A DNA stretch of 64,000 bases from Geodermatophilus bullaregiensis (GCF_016907675.1 NZ_JAFBCJ010000001.1:4774001-4838000); one strand, 5' to 3'. Numbered from the stretch's first letter, positions 40,127-49,632 are shown. Made by a program: numbers and translations. Notes: generated from the sequence alone by a model not told the origin.

Positions 40127-40969
40127 GTGCCCGACACCGCCGACGCCCGGGCGCGGCTGCGCGCGGACTGCGCCCGCTGCACGGGGCTGTGCTGCGTGGC
40201 GCCGGCCTTCGCGGCGTCGGCCGACTTCGCGATCGACAAGCCGGCCGGGCACGCCTGCCCGCACCTGCACGCCGACGCGCTCTGCGGCATCCACGCCGAG
40301 CTGCGCGAGCGCGGCTTCCCCGGCTGCACGGTGTTCGACTGCTTCGGCGCCGGGCAGCAGACGGTACAGGTGACCTTCGCCGGCGGCCCGGACTGGCGGG
40401 ACTCGCCGGAGGCCGCGGCGCCGGTGTTCGCGGCGTTCGGCGTGCAACGCCAGCTGCACGAGCTGCTGTGGTACCTCACCGAGGCGCTCGCCCTGAGCGA
40501 GGCCGCGCCGCTGCACCGGGAGCTGACGGCCGCCCGGGACCGCACCGAGGCGCTCACGGCCGCGCCGGCCGGCGAGCTCGCCGCCGTCGACACGGCCGCC
40601 CTGCGGCAGGAGGCCGGCGCGCTGCTGCTGTCGGTCAGCGAGCTGGCGCGGGCCGGCGTCCGCCCGCGGGGGAACGGCCGGCGCCGGGCCGACCGCCGCG
40701 GCGCCGACCTGGTCGGCGCCGACCTGCGCCGCACCGACCTGCGGGGGGTCGGCCTGCGCGGCGCCTACCTGATCGGCGCCGACCTGCGGGGCGCGGACCT
40801 GTACCGCACCGACCTGCTGGGCGCCGACCTGCGGGCCACGGACCTGCGCGGCGCCGACCTCTCCGGCGCGCTGTTCCTCACCCGCCCGCAGGTCGCCGCC
40901 GCCCGCGGGGACGCCGCGACCGCGCTGCCGCCCGGGCTGGAGCACCCGCCGCACTGGGCACCGCGGTGA
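40127..40969 (+). CDS. YkgJ-type Cys-cluster protein fused to pentapeptide repeats
   Basis: 280 residues from GTG. Cysteines at about 15, 18, 22, 23, 44, 53, 67 and 72 (CARCTGLCC, HACPHL, LCGIH, GCTVFDC) match the metal-binding YkgJ family (YkgJ/zinc- or iron-chelating). Residues about 190-249 are twelve pentapeptide repeats of type A(D/N)LXX (GADLR, TDLRG, GADLY). Pentapeptide repeats fold into a right-handed beta-helix, known from gyrase-binding Qnr/MfpA proteins and others. The fusion of both parts is uncommon. GTG of the next gene overlaps its stop. Confidence 0.85.
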   Translation: MPDTADARARLRADCARCTGLCCVAPAFAASADFAIDKPAGHACPHLHADALCGIHAELRERGFPGCTVFDCFGAGQQTVQVTFAGGPDWRDSPEAAAPVFAAFGVQRQLHELLWYLTEALALSEAAPLHRELTAARDRTEALTAAPAGELAAVDTAALRQEAGALLLSVSELARAGVRPRGNGRRRADRRGADLVGADLRRTDLRGVGLRGAYLIGADLRGADLYRTDLLGADLRATDLRGADLSGALFLTRPQVAAARGDAATALPPGLEHPPHWAPR

Positions 40970-41517
40970 CCGCCGAGGACGCCGTCCGGGAGCTCGACTC
41001 CCGTCGCGGCGGCGCCACCCCGGCCGCCGTCCTCGCCCTCGCCGACCGGCTCCCCGGCGTCGGCGTGGCCGGCCTCGTCGGCCGGTGGCGGGGCACCGAG
41101 CTGCCCACCGGCTCGCCGCTGGACGGGCTGCTGACGGCGTACCGCTGGTGGGGCAAGGAGGTCGTCGACGCCGAGACGGTGCACCCGCTGCTGTTCCCCG
41201 ACCGGGCCGGGCGGCCACGGCCGGTGCAGCCGGCCCTCGCGCCGCTGACGGTGCTGCGCCGTGCCCCGGGCCTGGTGCGCAGCCGGCCGGCCCGGCTGGC
41301 GTTCGCGGTGGCGCGGCCGCTGCTGACCACCCGCCGTCCGGCGGCCCGGGTGCGCACGGTCGAGCACCGCGGCGTGCTCACCGCGGCGCTGGTCTACGAC
41401 CGGCTGCCCGTCGTCGACGTGTTCCGCCAGGTGACCCCGGACCGGCTGCTCGGGCTCATGGACGCGCGCGGCCTGCCCGGCCCCTACGCCTTCGTGCTGG
41501 AGCGGGAGCGCTCCTAG
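40966..41517 (+). CDS. GXWXG / DUF4334 domain protein
   Basis: 183 residues. GLVGRWRGTELPTGSPLDGLL (near 33-54) contains the GXWXG motif, WWGKEVVDAE follows, and the C-terminal half (TVEHRGVLTAALVYDRLPVVDVFRQVTPDRLLGLMDARG) is DUF4334. The two domains always occur together in this family. The fold is beta-rich and suggests binding of a hydrophobic ligand; function unknown. Overlaps the preceding gene by 4 nt and is convergent with the next (shared CTAG). Confidence 0.87.
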   Translation: MTAEDAVRELDSRRGGATPAAVLALADRLPGVGVAGLVGRWRGTELPTGSPLDGLLTAYRWWGKEVVDAETVHPLLFPDRAGRPRPVQPALAPLTVLRRAPGLVRSRPARLAFAVARPLLTTRRPAARVRTVEHRGVLTAALVYDRLPVVDVFRQVTPDRLLGLMDARGLPGPYAFVLERERS

Positions 41518-41945
41518 CGGACGTCGTCGTCCTCCGGCCGGCCGCGGCGGCGCAGCAGCCCGGTGACCCCGGCGACCCGCGACTGCGCCTGGTGCAGCGT
41601 CGCGATCAGCGGCCGCAGGTCCTCGTCGATCGTGCGGATGATGTCCGGGACGGCCTCCACCGCCGGGTCGTCGAGCACCCGGCCCACCCGCTGCAGCCCC
41701 GGCTTGAGCGCCCGCACCGGCTCCTCCAGCTCGCCGACCAGCTCCTCGAGCCGCTCGGCGGTGCGCTGGGCCGACGCGATCGCCGACGTGGCCGTCGACG
41801 TCGCGGCGATCAGCTCCCGGACGGCGGCGTTGAGGTCGGTCAGCGTCCGGGGCAGCTGCGCGAGCGCCTCGGTCTGGGCCTGCAGCGTGGTGAGCAGCTC
41901 GGTCAGGCCGGGGATCTTGGGCATGCCGAGGCGGAAGGGGTCCAC
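41514..41945 (-). CDS. Hypothetical helical (apolipoprotein-like) protein
   Basis: 143 residues from GTG 41945; ATG 41924 is an alternative. Almost entirely predicted helical with amphipathic stretches: LTELLTTLQAQTEALAQLPRTLTDLNAAVRELIAATSTATSAIASAQRTAERLEELVGELEEPVRALKPGL (in pieces). No domain recognised. Such proteins are often near envelope or granule genes in actinobacteria. Function unknown. Confidence 0.6.
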   Translation of the reverse strand: MDPFRLGMPKIPGLTELLTTLQAQTEALAQLPRTLTDLNAAVRELIAATSTATSAIASAQRTAERLEELVGELEEPVRALKPGLQRVGRVLDDPAVEAVPDIIRTIDEDLRPLIATLHQAQSRVAGVTGLLRRRGRPEDDDVR

Positions 41946-41966
41946 GACGGCAACCGTCGCGCCCCT

Positions 41967-42001
41967 GCCGTCCGGGCCGCAACCGCAGCAGCCCGGACGG
42001 C
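41967..42001 (-). terminator. Terminator after pntB
   Basis: GCCGTCCGGGC (41967-41977) and its exact complement at 41991-42001 form an 11-bp stem with a 13-nt loop, 8 nt beyond the pntB stop. Confidence 0.75.
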
Positions 42002-42009
42002 GGACGGGA

Positions 42010-43419
42010 CTACAGCGCCCGGAGGATGTCCTCGACCCGCTCGCGGGCGTCGCCGAAGAGCATCCGGGTGTTGGACCGGAAGAACAGCGGGTTCTGCACG
42101 CCGGCGTAGCCGGTGCTCATCGACCGCTTGAAGACGACGACGTGCTCGGCCTCCCACACGTGCAGCACGGGCATCCCGGCGATCGGGCTGGCCGGGTCCT
42201 CGGCCGCGGCCGGGTTGACCGTGTCGTTGGCGCCGATGACCAGGACGACGTCGGTCTTGGCGAGGTCGTCGTTGATCTCGTCCATCTCCAGGACGACGTC
42301 GTAGGGGACCTTGGCCTCGGCCAGCAGCACGTTCATGTGCCCGGGCAGCCGGCCGGCGACCGGGTGGATGCCGAAGCGGACCTCGACGCCCTTGTCGGTG
42401 AGGATGCGGGTGAGCTCGGCGACGGCGGACTGGGCGTGCGCCACGGCCATGCCGTAGCCCGGCGTGATGACGACGCTGTCGGCGTCGCGCAGCAGCTGCG
42501 CGACCTCCTCGGCGGTGACCTCGGTGTGCTCGCCGTCGGCCTCGCCGCTGGCCGCGGTGCTGCCCTCGTTGCCGAACCCGCCGGCGATGACGGAGAGGAA
42601 CGAGCGGTTCATCGCCTGGCACATGATGTAGCTCAGGTAGGCACCCGAGGAGCCGACGAGCGCGCCGGTGATGATCAGCAGGTCGTTGTCGAGCAGGAAG
42701 CCCGACGCCGCGGCCGCCCAGCCCGAGTAGCTGTTGAGCATGGAGACGACGACCGGCATGTCGCCGCCGCCGATCGAGGCGACCAGGTGCCAGCCCAGGG
42801 CCAGCGCCAGCACGGTCAGCCCCGACAGCACCGCCAGGCCCGGCGAGACGACGAACACGACGGTCAGCGCCGCGAAGAGCACCAGCGCGCCGAGGTTGAG
42901 CGCGTTCTTGCCCGGCAGCACCAGCGGGTTGCTCCTGATCCGGCCGGACAGCTTGAGGAACGCCACGACCGAGCCGGTGAAGGTCACCGCGCCGATGAAG
43001 ACCCCGATGGCGACCTCGGCGGAGTGGATGCCGACCGGCAGGCCGAGGTCCTCGCCCTCACCGGCCGGTGCCCCCTCGACCGACAGGTAGCCGTTCCAGC
43101 CGACCAGCACCGCGGCCAGGCCGACGAAGCTGTGCAGCAGCGCGATGAGCTCGGGCATGCCGGTCATCTCGACGATCCGTGCCCGCCAGATGCCGATGGC
43201 CGCGCCCAGCACCATCGCGACGACGATGAGCCCGACGGTCAGCGCGTCGCCGTCGCGGGCGGCCAGCCCGATGGTGGCGACCAGCGCCAGGGCCATGCCG
43301 GCCATGCCGTAGGCGTTGCCGGCCTTGGCCGTCTCGTGCCGGGACAGCCCGGCCAGGCTCAGGACGAACAGCAGCCCGGCGACGATGTAGGCCGCCGACG
43401 CGGCGGTGGTCGCGCTCAT
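42010..43419 (-). CDS. pntB: Re/Si-specific NAD(P)+ transhydrogenase, beta subunit
   Basis: 469 residues. The N-terminal two thirds hold about nine membrane helices. The C-terminal dIII domain, which binds NADP(H), shows [46 protein letters not shown] and [15 protein letters not shown]. With PntA it transfers hydride from NADH to NADP+ driven by the proton gradient, supplying NADPH for the P450, reductase and reductive steps in this genome. Overlaps pntA by 4 nt (ATGA). Confidence 0.95.
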   Translation of the reverse strand: MSATTAASAAYIVAGLLFVLSLAGLSRHETAKAGNAYGMAGMALALVATIGLAARDGDALTVGLIVVAMVLGAAIGIWRARIVEMTGMPELIALLHSFVGLAAVLVGWNGYLSVEGAPAGEGEDLGLPVGIHSAEVAIGVFIGAVTFTGSVVAFLKLSGRIRSNPLVLPGKNALNLGALVLFAALTVVFVVSPGLAVLSGLTVLALALGWHLVASIGGGDMPVVVSMLNSYSGWAAAASGFLLDNDLLIITGALVGSSGAYLSYIMCQAMNRSFLSVIAGGFGNEGSTAASGEADGEHTEVTAEEVAQLLRDADSVVITPGYGMAVAHAQSAVAELTRILTDKGVEVRFGIHPVAGRLPGHMNVLLAEAKVPYDVVLEMDEINDDLAKTDVVLVIGANDTVNPAAAEDPASPIAGMPVLHVWEAEHVVVFKRSMSTGYAGVQNPLFFRSNTRMLFGDARERVEDILRAL

Positions 43420-44969
43420 CGGGTGGCCCCCCGGGTGAACATGCCGAGCATGCGGCGGGTGACGGCGAAGCCGCCGAAGACGTTGATGCTGGCCAGCAGC
43501 ACGGCCAGGAAGGCCAGCACGGTGACCACCCCGCTCACGTGGCCGAGCTGCAGCAGCGCGCCGACCACGATGATCCCGGAGATCGCGTTGGTGACGCTCA
43601 TCAGCGGGGTGTGCAGCGCGTGGTGCACGTGGCCGATGACGTAGAAGCCGACCACGACGGCGAGGGCGAACACCGTCAGGTTGCCGATGAGCTGGTCGGG
43701 GGAGAAGGCGGCCAGCAGGAACAGCACCGCGGCGGCCAGCCCCACGACCGCCGCCCGGCGTCCCGGCCCGGCCGGTTCCCTGCGCGCCGGTGGTGACGGC
43801 GGTGGCGCCGTCGCCGCCGGGGCCGGCGCGGCCGAGACCTGCACCGGGGGCGGCGGCCAGAGCCGCTCGCCGGCCCGCGCCACCGTCATCCCCCGGATCA
43901 CGACGTCGTCGAGGTCGACGACCACCTGCCCGTCCTTACCCGGGGTGAGCAGCTTGAGCAGGTTGACCAGGTTGGTGGCGAACAGCTGCGAGGCCTGCGC
44001 CGGCAGCCGGGCGGGCAGGTCGGTGTAGCCGATGATCGTGACGCCGTTCCCGGTCACGACCACCTCGTCGGCGACCGAGCCCGCGACGTTGCCGCCCTGC
44101 GCGGCGGCCATGTCGACCACCACCGAGCCGGGCTTCATGCTGGCCACCATCTCCTCGGTGAGCAGCCGGGGCGCCGGGCGGCCGGGGATCAGCGCGGTGG
44201 TGATGACGACGTCGACGTCGCGGGCCTGCTCGGCGTACATGACCGCGGCGCGGGCGTTGAAGCTCTCGCTGGTCACCGAGGCGTACCCGGTGCCGCCGCC
44301 GGCGGCCTGCTCCTCCTCGTCGGCCGGCACGCCCACGTACTCCCCGCCCAGCGAGCGCACCTGCTCGGCCACCTCCGGGCGCACGTCGGTGGCGCGCACG
44401 ATGGCGCCCAGGCTGCTGGCCGTGCCGATGGCGGCCAGCCCCGCGACGCCGGCGCCCGCGACGAAGACCTTGGCCGGCGGCACCTTGCCCGCGGCGGTGA
44501 CCTGGCCGGTGAAGAAGCGGCCGAAGGCGTGGGCGGCCTCGACGACGGCGCGGTAGCCGGCGATGTTGGCCATGGAGCTCAGCACGTCCAGCGACTGCGC
44601 CCGGGAGATCCGCGGCACGGCGTCCATGGCCAGCGCGGTCACGCCGCGGGCCACCAGCGCGTCGACCAGGTCGGGCGAGAGCGCCGGGGCGAGCAGGCTC
44701 ACGAGCACCGCGTCCGCACGCAGGGCGGCGATCTCCGCGGCGGTGGGGGCGTTGACGTGCAGGACGACGTCGGCGCCCCACGCCTGCGCCGCCGAGCCGA
44801 TCCGCGCACCGGCGGCGACGTAGGCCTCGTCGGGGCAGTCGGCCGCCGCCCCGGCACCGGCCTCGACGAGGACGTCGTAGCCGAGGGCGCAGAGCTGGCC
44901 CACGCTCGTGGGGGTCGCGGCGACCCGCGTCTCGTTCCGCCGGGTCTCGGCGGGCACACCGATGAGCAC
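43416..44969 (-). CDS. pntA: Re/Si-specific NAD(P)+ transhydrogenase, alpha subunit
   Basis: 517 residues from GTG 44969, which has GGAG 5 nt upstream; GTG 44975 is the alternative. The dI domain binds NAD(H): [18 protein letters not shown] at the start, [22 protein letters not shown] near 165, and [21 protein letters not shown] near 240. After a Pro/Ala-rich linker (390-425) come four membrane helices. The single polypeptide carries both alpha1 and alpha2 parts, as in Escherichia coli PntA, whereas many actinobacteria split them. Works with PntB in the membrane. Confidence 0.95.
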   Translation of the reverse strand: MLIGVPAETRRNETRVAATPTSVGQLCALGYDVLVEAGAGAAADCPDEAYVAAGARIGSAAQAWGADVVLHVNAPTAAEIAALRADAVLVSLLAPALSPDLVDALVARGVTALAMDAVPRISRAQSLDVLSSMANIAGYRAVVEAAHAFGRFFTGQVTAAGKVPPAKVFVAGAGVAGLAAIGTASSLGAIVRATDVRPEVAEQVRSLGGEYVGVPADEEEQAAGGGTGYASVTSESFNARAAVMYAEQARDVDVVITTALIPGRPAPRLLTEEMVASMKPGSVVVDMAAAQGGNVAGSVADEVVVTGNGVTIIGYTDLPARLPAQASQLFATNLVNLLKLLTPGKDGQVVVDLDDVVIRGMTVARAGERLWPPPPVQVSAAPAPAATAPPPSPPARREPAGPGRRAAVVGLAAAVLFLLAAFSPDQLIGNLTVFALAVVVGFYVIGHVHHALHTPLMSVTNAISGIIVVGALLQLGHVSGVVTVLAFLAVLLASINVFGGFAVTRRMLGMFTRGATR

Positions 44970-45187
44970 GCGCACTCCAAGGACAGCTCGGGGCCGGCGG
45001 CTCTGCCGGCGGGCCTGGTGGTGCAGGGGGCCGTGGCTGACCGCACCCCGCGCTGCATCGTGGCAGGCGGCGGTGGCAGGCCGTGCCCCGGGCACCGGAT
45101 CGTGACCCGGATCGCACCCGGGGGTGAGGTCGGGCCGGGCGGTCGGGGCCGGCGGCGGTGACGCGGTCGGGACGGCGGCCCGTCAAC

Positions 45188-45229
45188 GGCCGCGGCCGGC
45201 GCCCCCGGAGGGGGACGCCGGCCGCGGCC
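45188..45229 (-). terminator. Strong terminator after the acyl-CoA dehydrogenase
   Basis: A 14-bp stem (GGCCGCGGCCGGCG at 45188-45201 with its complement at 45216-45229) continues for 5 more G-C pairs after a one-base bulge, closing on a GGA loop. It lies 15 nt past the stop of the gene at 45244. The rest of the 45-kb intergenic region shows nothing else I recognise. Confidence 0.75.
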
Positions 45230-45243
45230 GGTGCAGGGGGTGC

Positions 45244-46401
45244 CTAGGGGGCGCCGGTGTAGGGCGCACCCAGCGGGTCGACCGTCGGGTAGCTGTCGAC
45301 GGTCTCGGCCAGGCGGGCGGCGGCCCAGTCGCCGTCGCCGAGCACGTGGTCGATCGCGGTGAGCCGGCTGGTGTAGTGGCCGATCGAGTACTCCGCGGTG
45401 ACCCCGATGCCGCCGTGGAGCTGGATGGCCTCCTTGCCCACGTGCCGGCCGGCACGGCTGGTCTGCAGCCGCACGCGGTCGCCCGCGGCCACGACGTCGC
45501 CGCCGGTGTCGGCGACCATGCTCGCCCACAGCGCGGTGCTGCGGGCCAGCTCCACGGACACGTACATGTCCGCCGCCCGGAAGGTCAGCGCCTGGAACCG
45601 GTTGAGCGTGACCCCGAACTGCTTGCGGGTCTTGAGGTACTCCGCGGTGGTCCGCAGCGCCGTCTCCATCGCGCCGACGGCCTCGTTGCCGTAGGCGATC
45701 CGGGCCAGGGCCTGGGCCCGCTCGACGTCGGCGCTGCGGTCGGCGGTGCCCGCGCCGAGCAGCTCGGCCGGGGTGCCGGTGAGGGTCACGTTCGCCGCGC
45801 GGCCGCCGTCGTGGGTGCGGTAGCCGGTGCGGGTCAGGCCCTCGGCGTCGCCCCGGACGAGGAACAGCGCGGTGCCGTCCCCGACCACGGCCGACACCAC
45901 GAGCACGTCGGCGCGGGCACCGTTGAGTACTGGCTCCTTGACGCCCGTCAGCCGCCACGTGCCGCCGTCCTCGGTGGCGGTGACGCCACTGGCCGAGGGG
46001 CTCCACCGGGTGCCCGGCTCGGCGTGCGCGAGGGCGAGCACGCTCGCGCCCTCGGACAGGGGCCCGAGGACCGCCTGCCGCTGCGCGGCGGTGCCCACGG
46101 CCGCGACGAGGCCGCCGGCGAGGACCACGGCCTCGACGAAGGGCTCGGGTGCCAGCACCCGGCCGATCTCCTCGGCCACGATGCCCACCTCGATCGGGCC
46201 GGCACCCATGCCGCCGTCGTCCTCGGCGAAGGGCAGTCCGAGCACGCCCATCTCGGCCAGCCGGGCCCAGGTCTTCTCGTCGAAGCCCGGGTCGGTGGCG
46301 ACCGTCCGGCGACGGGCCTCGGGGTCGCCGTAGGCGCGCTGCAGGAGGCCGCGCACGGCCTCGCGCAGGTCGTTCTGCTCGCTGTCGTACTGGAAGTCCA
46401 C
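45244..46401 (-). CDS. Acyl-CoA dehydrogenase (pair member 1)
   Basis: 385 residues from GTG, 8 nt after the partner's stop. MDFQYDSEQNDLREAVRGLLQRAYGD at the start and AIQLHGGIGVTAEYSIGHYTSRL near the C-terminus are acyl-CoA dehydrogenase features. The middle domain is divergent and the usual C-terminal YEG..E segment is absent. Adjacent, unequal acyl-CoA dehydrogenase genes of this kind make alpha2-beta2 enzymes in actinobacteria (for example the steroid side-chain FadE pairs). It may act on a bulky or ring-attached acyl-CoA. Confidence 0.87.
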   Translation of the reverse strand: MDFQYDSEQNDLREAVRGLLQRAYGDPEARRRTVATDPGFDEKTWARLAEMGVLGLPFAEDDGGMGAGPIEVGIVAEEIGRVLAPEPFVEAVVLAGGLVAAVGTAAQRQAVLGPLSEGASVLALAHAEPGTRWSPSASGVTATEDGGTWRLTGVKEPVLNGARADVLVVSAVVGDGTALFLVRGDAEGLTRTGYRTHDGGRAANVTLTGTPAELLGAGTADRSADVERAQALARIAYGNEAVGAMETALRTTAEYLKTRKQFGVTLNRFQALTFRAADMYVSVELARSTALWASMVADTGGDVVAAGDRVRLQTSRAGRHVGKEAIQLHGGIGVTAEYSIGHYTSRLTAIDHVLGDGDWAAARLAETVDSYPTVDPLGAPYTGAP

Positions 46402-46409
46402 GGGTTACC

Positions 46410-47585
46410 TCACAGCCCCAGGATCGTGCCGGCGATGATGGTGCGCTGGACCTCGTTCGACCCGCCGTAGATCGACACCTTGCGGTAGTTGAGGTACTCC
46501 GGCGTGGCCACGCGGGCCCAGTCGGGCACCTGGGAGCCGCCGTCGGCGAACGAGGCCAGGGAGAGCGGGCCGGCGATGTCGACGATCAGCTCGGTCGCGG
46601 CCTGCTGCAGCTCCGAGCCGCGCAGCTTGAGCACCGACGAGGCCGGGTGCGGCTTGCCGTCGGCGGAGTTGGCGACGACGCGCAGCGCGGTGAGCTCGAG
46701 GGCCACCAGCTCGTTCTCGAGCTCGGCGATGCGCGCGGTCAGCCGCGGGTCCTCCGACAGCGGGCGGCCGCCCGCGGTGACCTCGCGGGCGAGGGACTTC
46801 GCCTGGGAGATCAGCTTCTTGGTGGCGCCGACGCGGGCGATGCCCACGCGCTCGTTGCCGAGCAGGAACTTGGCGTAGTCCCAGCCGCGGTTCTCCTCGC
46901 CGATGAGGTTCTCGGCGGGGACGCGGACGTCCTCGAAGAAGACCTCGTTGACCTCGTGGCTGCCGTCGAGCAGCTCGATCGGCCGCAGGGTCACCCCGGG
47001 GCTGTCCATCGGGAAGACCAGCATCGAGATGCCGCGCTGCTTCTTCTCGGCGGTCGGGTCGGTGCGGACGAGGCAGAAGATCCAGTCGGCGTGCTGACCG
47101 AGCGTCGTCCAGGTCTTCTGGCCGTTGACCACCCAGTCGTCGCCGTCACGGACGGCGGTGGTGCGCAGCGAGGCGAGGTCGGAGCCGGCGTCGGGCTCGG
47201 AGAAGCCCTGGCACCACCAGATGTCGAGGTTCGCCGTCGCCGGCAGGAACCGCTCCTTCTGCTCCTGGTCGCCGAAGGCCGCGATGACCGGGCCGATCAT
47301 GCTGGCGTTGAAGGCCAGCGGCTCGGGCACCGAGGCCAGCTGCATCTCCTCGCGCCAGATGTGGCGCTGCAGCGGCGTCCAGTCCCGGCCGCCCCACTCG
47401 ACCGGCCAGTGCGGCACGGCCAGGCCGGCGGCGTTGAGGATCCGCTGGGTCTGCACGTACTGCTCGCGGCCCACGTGCCGGCGGGCCGCGACGGTGTCGC
47501 GGATCTCCGCGGGCACCTGGGTGGTGAAGAAGGTGCGCATCTCATCCCGGAAGGCCTCCATCTCCGGGGAAAGCTGCAACCGCAT
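46410..47585 (-). CDS. Acyl-CoA dehydrogenase (pair member 2)
   Basis: 391 residues from the ATG at 47585 with AGGAGAGAGG upstream. The FAD/substrate loop (WWCQGFSEPDAGSDLASLRTTAV) near 122-144 and the C-terminal SIYGGSNEVQRTIIAGTILGL are clear family motifs. In many acyl-CoA dehydrogenases the catalytic Glu sits in YEGT; here the matching place is Gly (YGGS), so another residue must be the base, as in the FadE-type heteromers. Expressed together with the gene at 45244. Confidence 0.9.
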   Translation of the reverse strand: MRLQLSPEMEAFRDEMRTFFTTQVPAEIRDTVAARRHVGREQYVQTQRILNAAGLAVPHWPVEWGGRDWTPLQRHIWREEMQLASVPEPLAFNASMIGPVIAAFGDQEQKERFLPATANLDIWWCQGFSEPDAGSDLASLRTTAVRDGDDWVVNGQKTWTTLGQHADWIFCLVRTDPTAEKKQRGISMLVFPMDSPGVTLRPIELLDGSHEVNEVFFEDVRVPAENLIGEENRGWDYAKFLLGNERVGIARVGATKKLISQAKSLAREVTAGGRPLSEDPRLTARIAELENELVALELTALRVVANSADGKPHPASSVLKLRGSELQQAATELIVDIAGPLSLASFADGGSQVPDWARVATPEYLNYRKVSIYGGSNEVQRTIIAGTILGL

Positions 47586-47699
47586 GGGACCTCTCTCCTG
47601 ACGGCGGCGGTGCCGTCTCGACGTGTGCTCCGACGATCCCACACTTGTTACCGGGGAGTAGACGCGGCTCTCCGGCCGTCCGCGGTGGGGGCGGACGTG

Positions 47700-47739
47700 C
47701 CCGGGCCCCGGGCAGCAGCGCTGCTGTCCGGGGCCCGGG
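47700..47739 (-). terminator. Long terminator hairpin after the carboxylesterase
   Basis: 20-bp arms (47700-47719 and 47720-47739) meet with no spacer, with a single G-T pair, making one very stable GC-rich palindrome 15 nt beyond the esterase stop. Confidence 0.75.
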
Positions 47740-47754
47740 GTGGGGCGGAGGCGC

Positions 47755-49476
47755 TCAGACCGTCGCCCAGAACGCGCACTGCGCGTCCGCGGCGACGTCG
47801 ACCGGCCCGACGCCGCCGTCGGCGGCGATGTCGAGGCCCTGGACGTCACCGGGGTCGGCGTACCGGGGCCAGGCCGGCAGGTCGCCGTGCCGGTCGCCGT
47901 GGTGGCCGCCGCCGTCGGCATGCCGACCGTGGGAGTCCCGGCCGTCGGGGTCCCCGGTCGCGGCGAAGCCGGTCCAGTAGCCGACCATCGTCGACGCCAG
48001 GTCCTGCTGCTCGGCGGTGAGCGGCTCCCCGAACAGGCCCGGGAAGAGGAACGGCAGCTCGCCGGCGTGCGAGGCGTCCTCCGGGTAGGCCGGGTACGGG
48101 AAGTCGATCAGCGGGGACGCCGTCTCGTCGCGGAACTGGTAGGCGAAGGTCGGCGTCCGGTCGGCCAGCAGCTCGTAGGCCTCGACGTGCTCGCAGGTCG
48201 ACAGCGCGCCGGTGGCGTCGCTGGCCACCTCGGCCAGGGCCCGCAGCGGGGACGGGTACGCCGCGGCCGGGTAGCGGGCGAGGACCTCGTCGGCGCGGGC
48301 GCCGTAGCGGGCGCGGATCTCGGCCTCGTACTGCTCGACGGTCAGCGTGGGCGGCGGCGGGGCCCCGGTCGAGCGCAGCGGCGTGAGCGGGGTGAACAGC
48401 GTGTTCTCGTCGCTGAGGTTGCCGTGCAGCACCGGCACCTCGTTCCAGGCGCCGGAGGCGATGGCGTCGGCCGGCTGGACCGGCAGTGCCGAGCCCCCGA
48501 CGACGAAGGCGCCGCCGCCGACGTCGCGCCAGGCGGTGAGCAGCCGGCGGGTGAAGTCCTCGCCGGGCGTGCGCAGGCAGGCCGACCGGGTGGCCGGGTC
48601 GGTGCAGCCCACGAGGTCGGCGACGCGGGCGCCCTTGGTCTCGGCCGTCGGCAGGTCCTCGTAGCGGGCGGCGCAGCTGTAGCTCTGCGGGATGGCCCGG
48701 TCGAACAGGTCGGCGGCGTCGGGCGCGGCCAGCTGCGCGCACACCGAGGAGCCGCCGGCGGACTCGCCGAACACGGTCACCCGGCCGGGGTCGCCGCCGA
48801 AGGCCGCGGCGTTGCGCTCCACCCAGCGCAGGGCCGCCTGCTGGTCGAGCAGGCCCGCGCTGCCGGAGGCGACCGCGCCGTTGTCGCGCGAGAGGTCCTC
48901 CTGCGCGAGGAAGCCCAGCGGGCCGAGGCGGTAGTTGATCGTCACGACGACGACGTCGCCCTCGAGGGCCAGCGTGCTCGCGTCGTAGTTCGCGCCGGCG
49001 CCGTAGACCCACGACCCGCCGTGGATCCACACCATGACCGGCAGGTCGGTCCCGGCGGCGTCCAGGCCGGCCGGGGTGGTGACGTTGAGGGAGAGGCAGT
49101 CCTCGCCGTAGGTCTCGGGGTTGGCCTGCCGGGTGAGCTGGGCGCACTGGGGGCCGGGCGCGGTGGCGTCGCGCACGCCGCGCCACGGCTCCACCGGCGC
49201 CGGCGGCCGGAAGCGCAGGTCGCCGACCGGCGGCGCGGCGTAGGGGACGCCCTCGAACGTGCGGTAGGCGCCGTCGACGACGGAGCCGCGGAGCCGGCCC
49301 TCGGTCGTCTCGACCACCCGGGGCGCGGACCGGCCCGAGCCGTACCCGTCGCCGTCGGCGTGGCCGGGTGCGGCGCCGGCCGGGCCGGCTGCGGCGAGGG
49401 CCCCGGCGGTCAGCGCGGCACCGAGGCCGAGGGTGAGCAGGGACCGGCGGAGCCGCCGGTGGAGGGGGACGTGCAC
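47755..49476 (-). CDS. Secreted type B carboxylesterase
   Basis: 573 residues from GTG 49476 with GGGAGG 5 nt upstream. The N-terminus is a signal peptide: LHRRLRRSLLTLGLGAALTAGALAAAGPAGAAPG. Carboxylesterase motifs are EDCLSLNV near 115, WIHGGSWVYG near 140, the nucleophile FGESAGGSS (Ser near 239), the acid in GNLSDENTLF and a His in SHAGELPF. It hydrolyses esters outside the cell. A His/Gly/Asp-rich stretch (HGRHADGGGHHGDRHG, about residues 516-531) is inserted near the C-terminus and could bind metal ions. Confidence 0.92.
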   Translation of the reverse strand: MHVPLHRRLRRSLLTLGLGAALTAGALAAAGPAGAAPGHADGDGYGSGRSAPRVVETTEGRLRGSVVDGAYRTFEGVPYAAPPVGDLRFRPPAPVEPWRGVRDATAPGPQCAQLTRQANPETYGEDCLSLNVTTPAGLDAAGTDLPVMVWIHGGSWVYGAGANYDASTLALEGDVVVVTINYRLGPLGFLAQEDLSRDNGAVASGSAGLLDQQAALRWVERNAAAFGGDPGRVTVFGESAGGSSVCAQLAAPDAADLFDRAIPQSYSCAARYEDLPTAETKGARVADLVGCTDPATRSACLRTPGEDFTRRLLTAWRDVGGGAFVVGGSALPVQPADAIASGAWNEVPVLHGNLSDENTLFTPLTPLRSTGAPPPPTLTVEQYEAEIRARYGARADEVLARYPAAAYPSPLRALAEVASDATGALSTCEHVEAYELLADRTPTFAYQFRDETASPLIDFPYPAYPEDASHAGELPFLFPGLFGEPLTAEQQDLASTMVGYWTGFAATGDPDGRDSHGRHADGGGHHGDRHGDLPAWPRYADPGDVQGLDIAADGGVGPVDVAADAQCAFWATV

Positions 49477-49632
49477 GGGTACCTCCCGGAGGGCCGCCCG
49501 GCCCACGTCGGTGTGAGCTGGGCCACGGACGGGTGACACGCTAACGGGTGGTGTTCCACGACCGCGCCCGGCCCCCCGGGCACCGCCGGCCGGGCCGGGG
49601 CGGCGCCGGGAGCGGCCGGCGCGGCGGGCAGG

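Noticed and set aside
40690-40870. Repeated GCCGACCTGCG units as a possible DNA repeat element
   Set aside because: These encode the pentapeptide repeats in frame; the periodicity of 15 nt is explained by protein structure.
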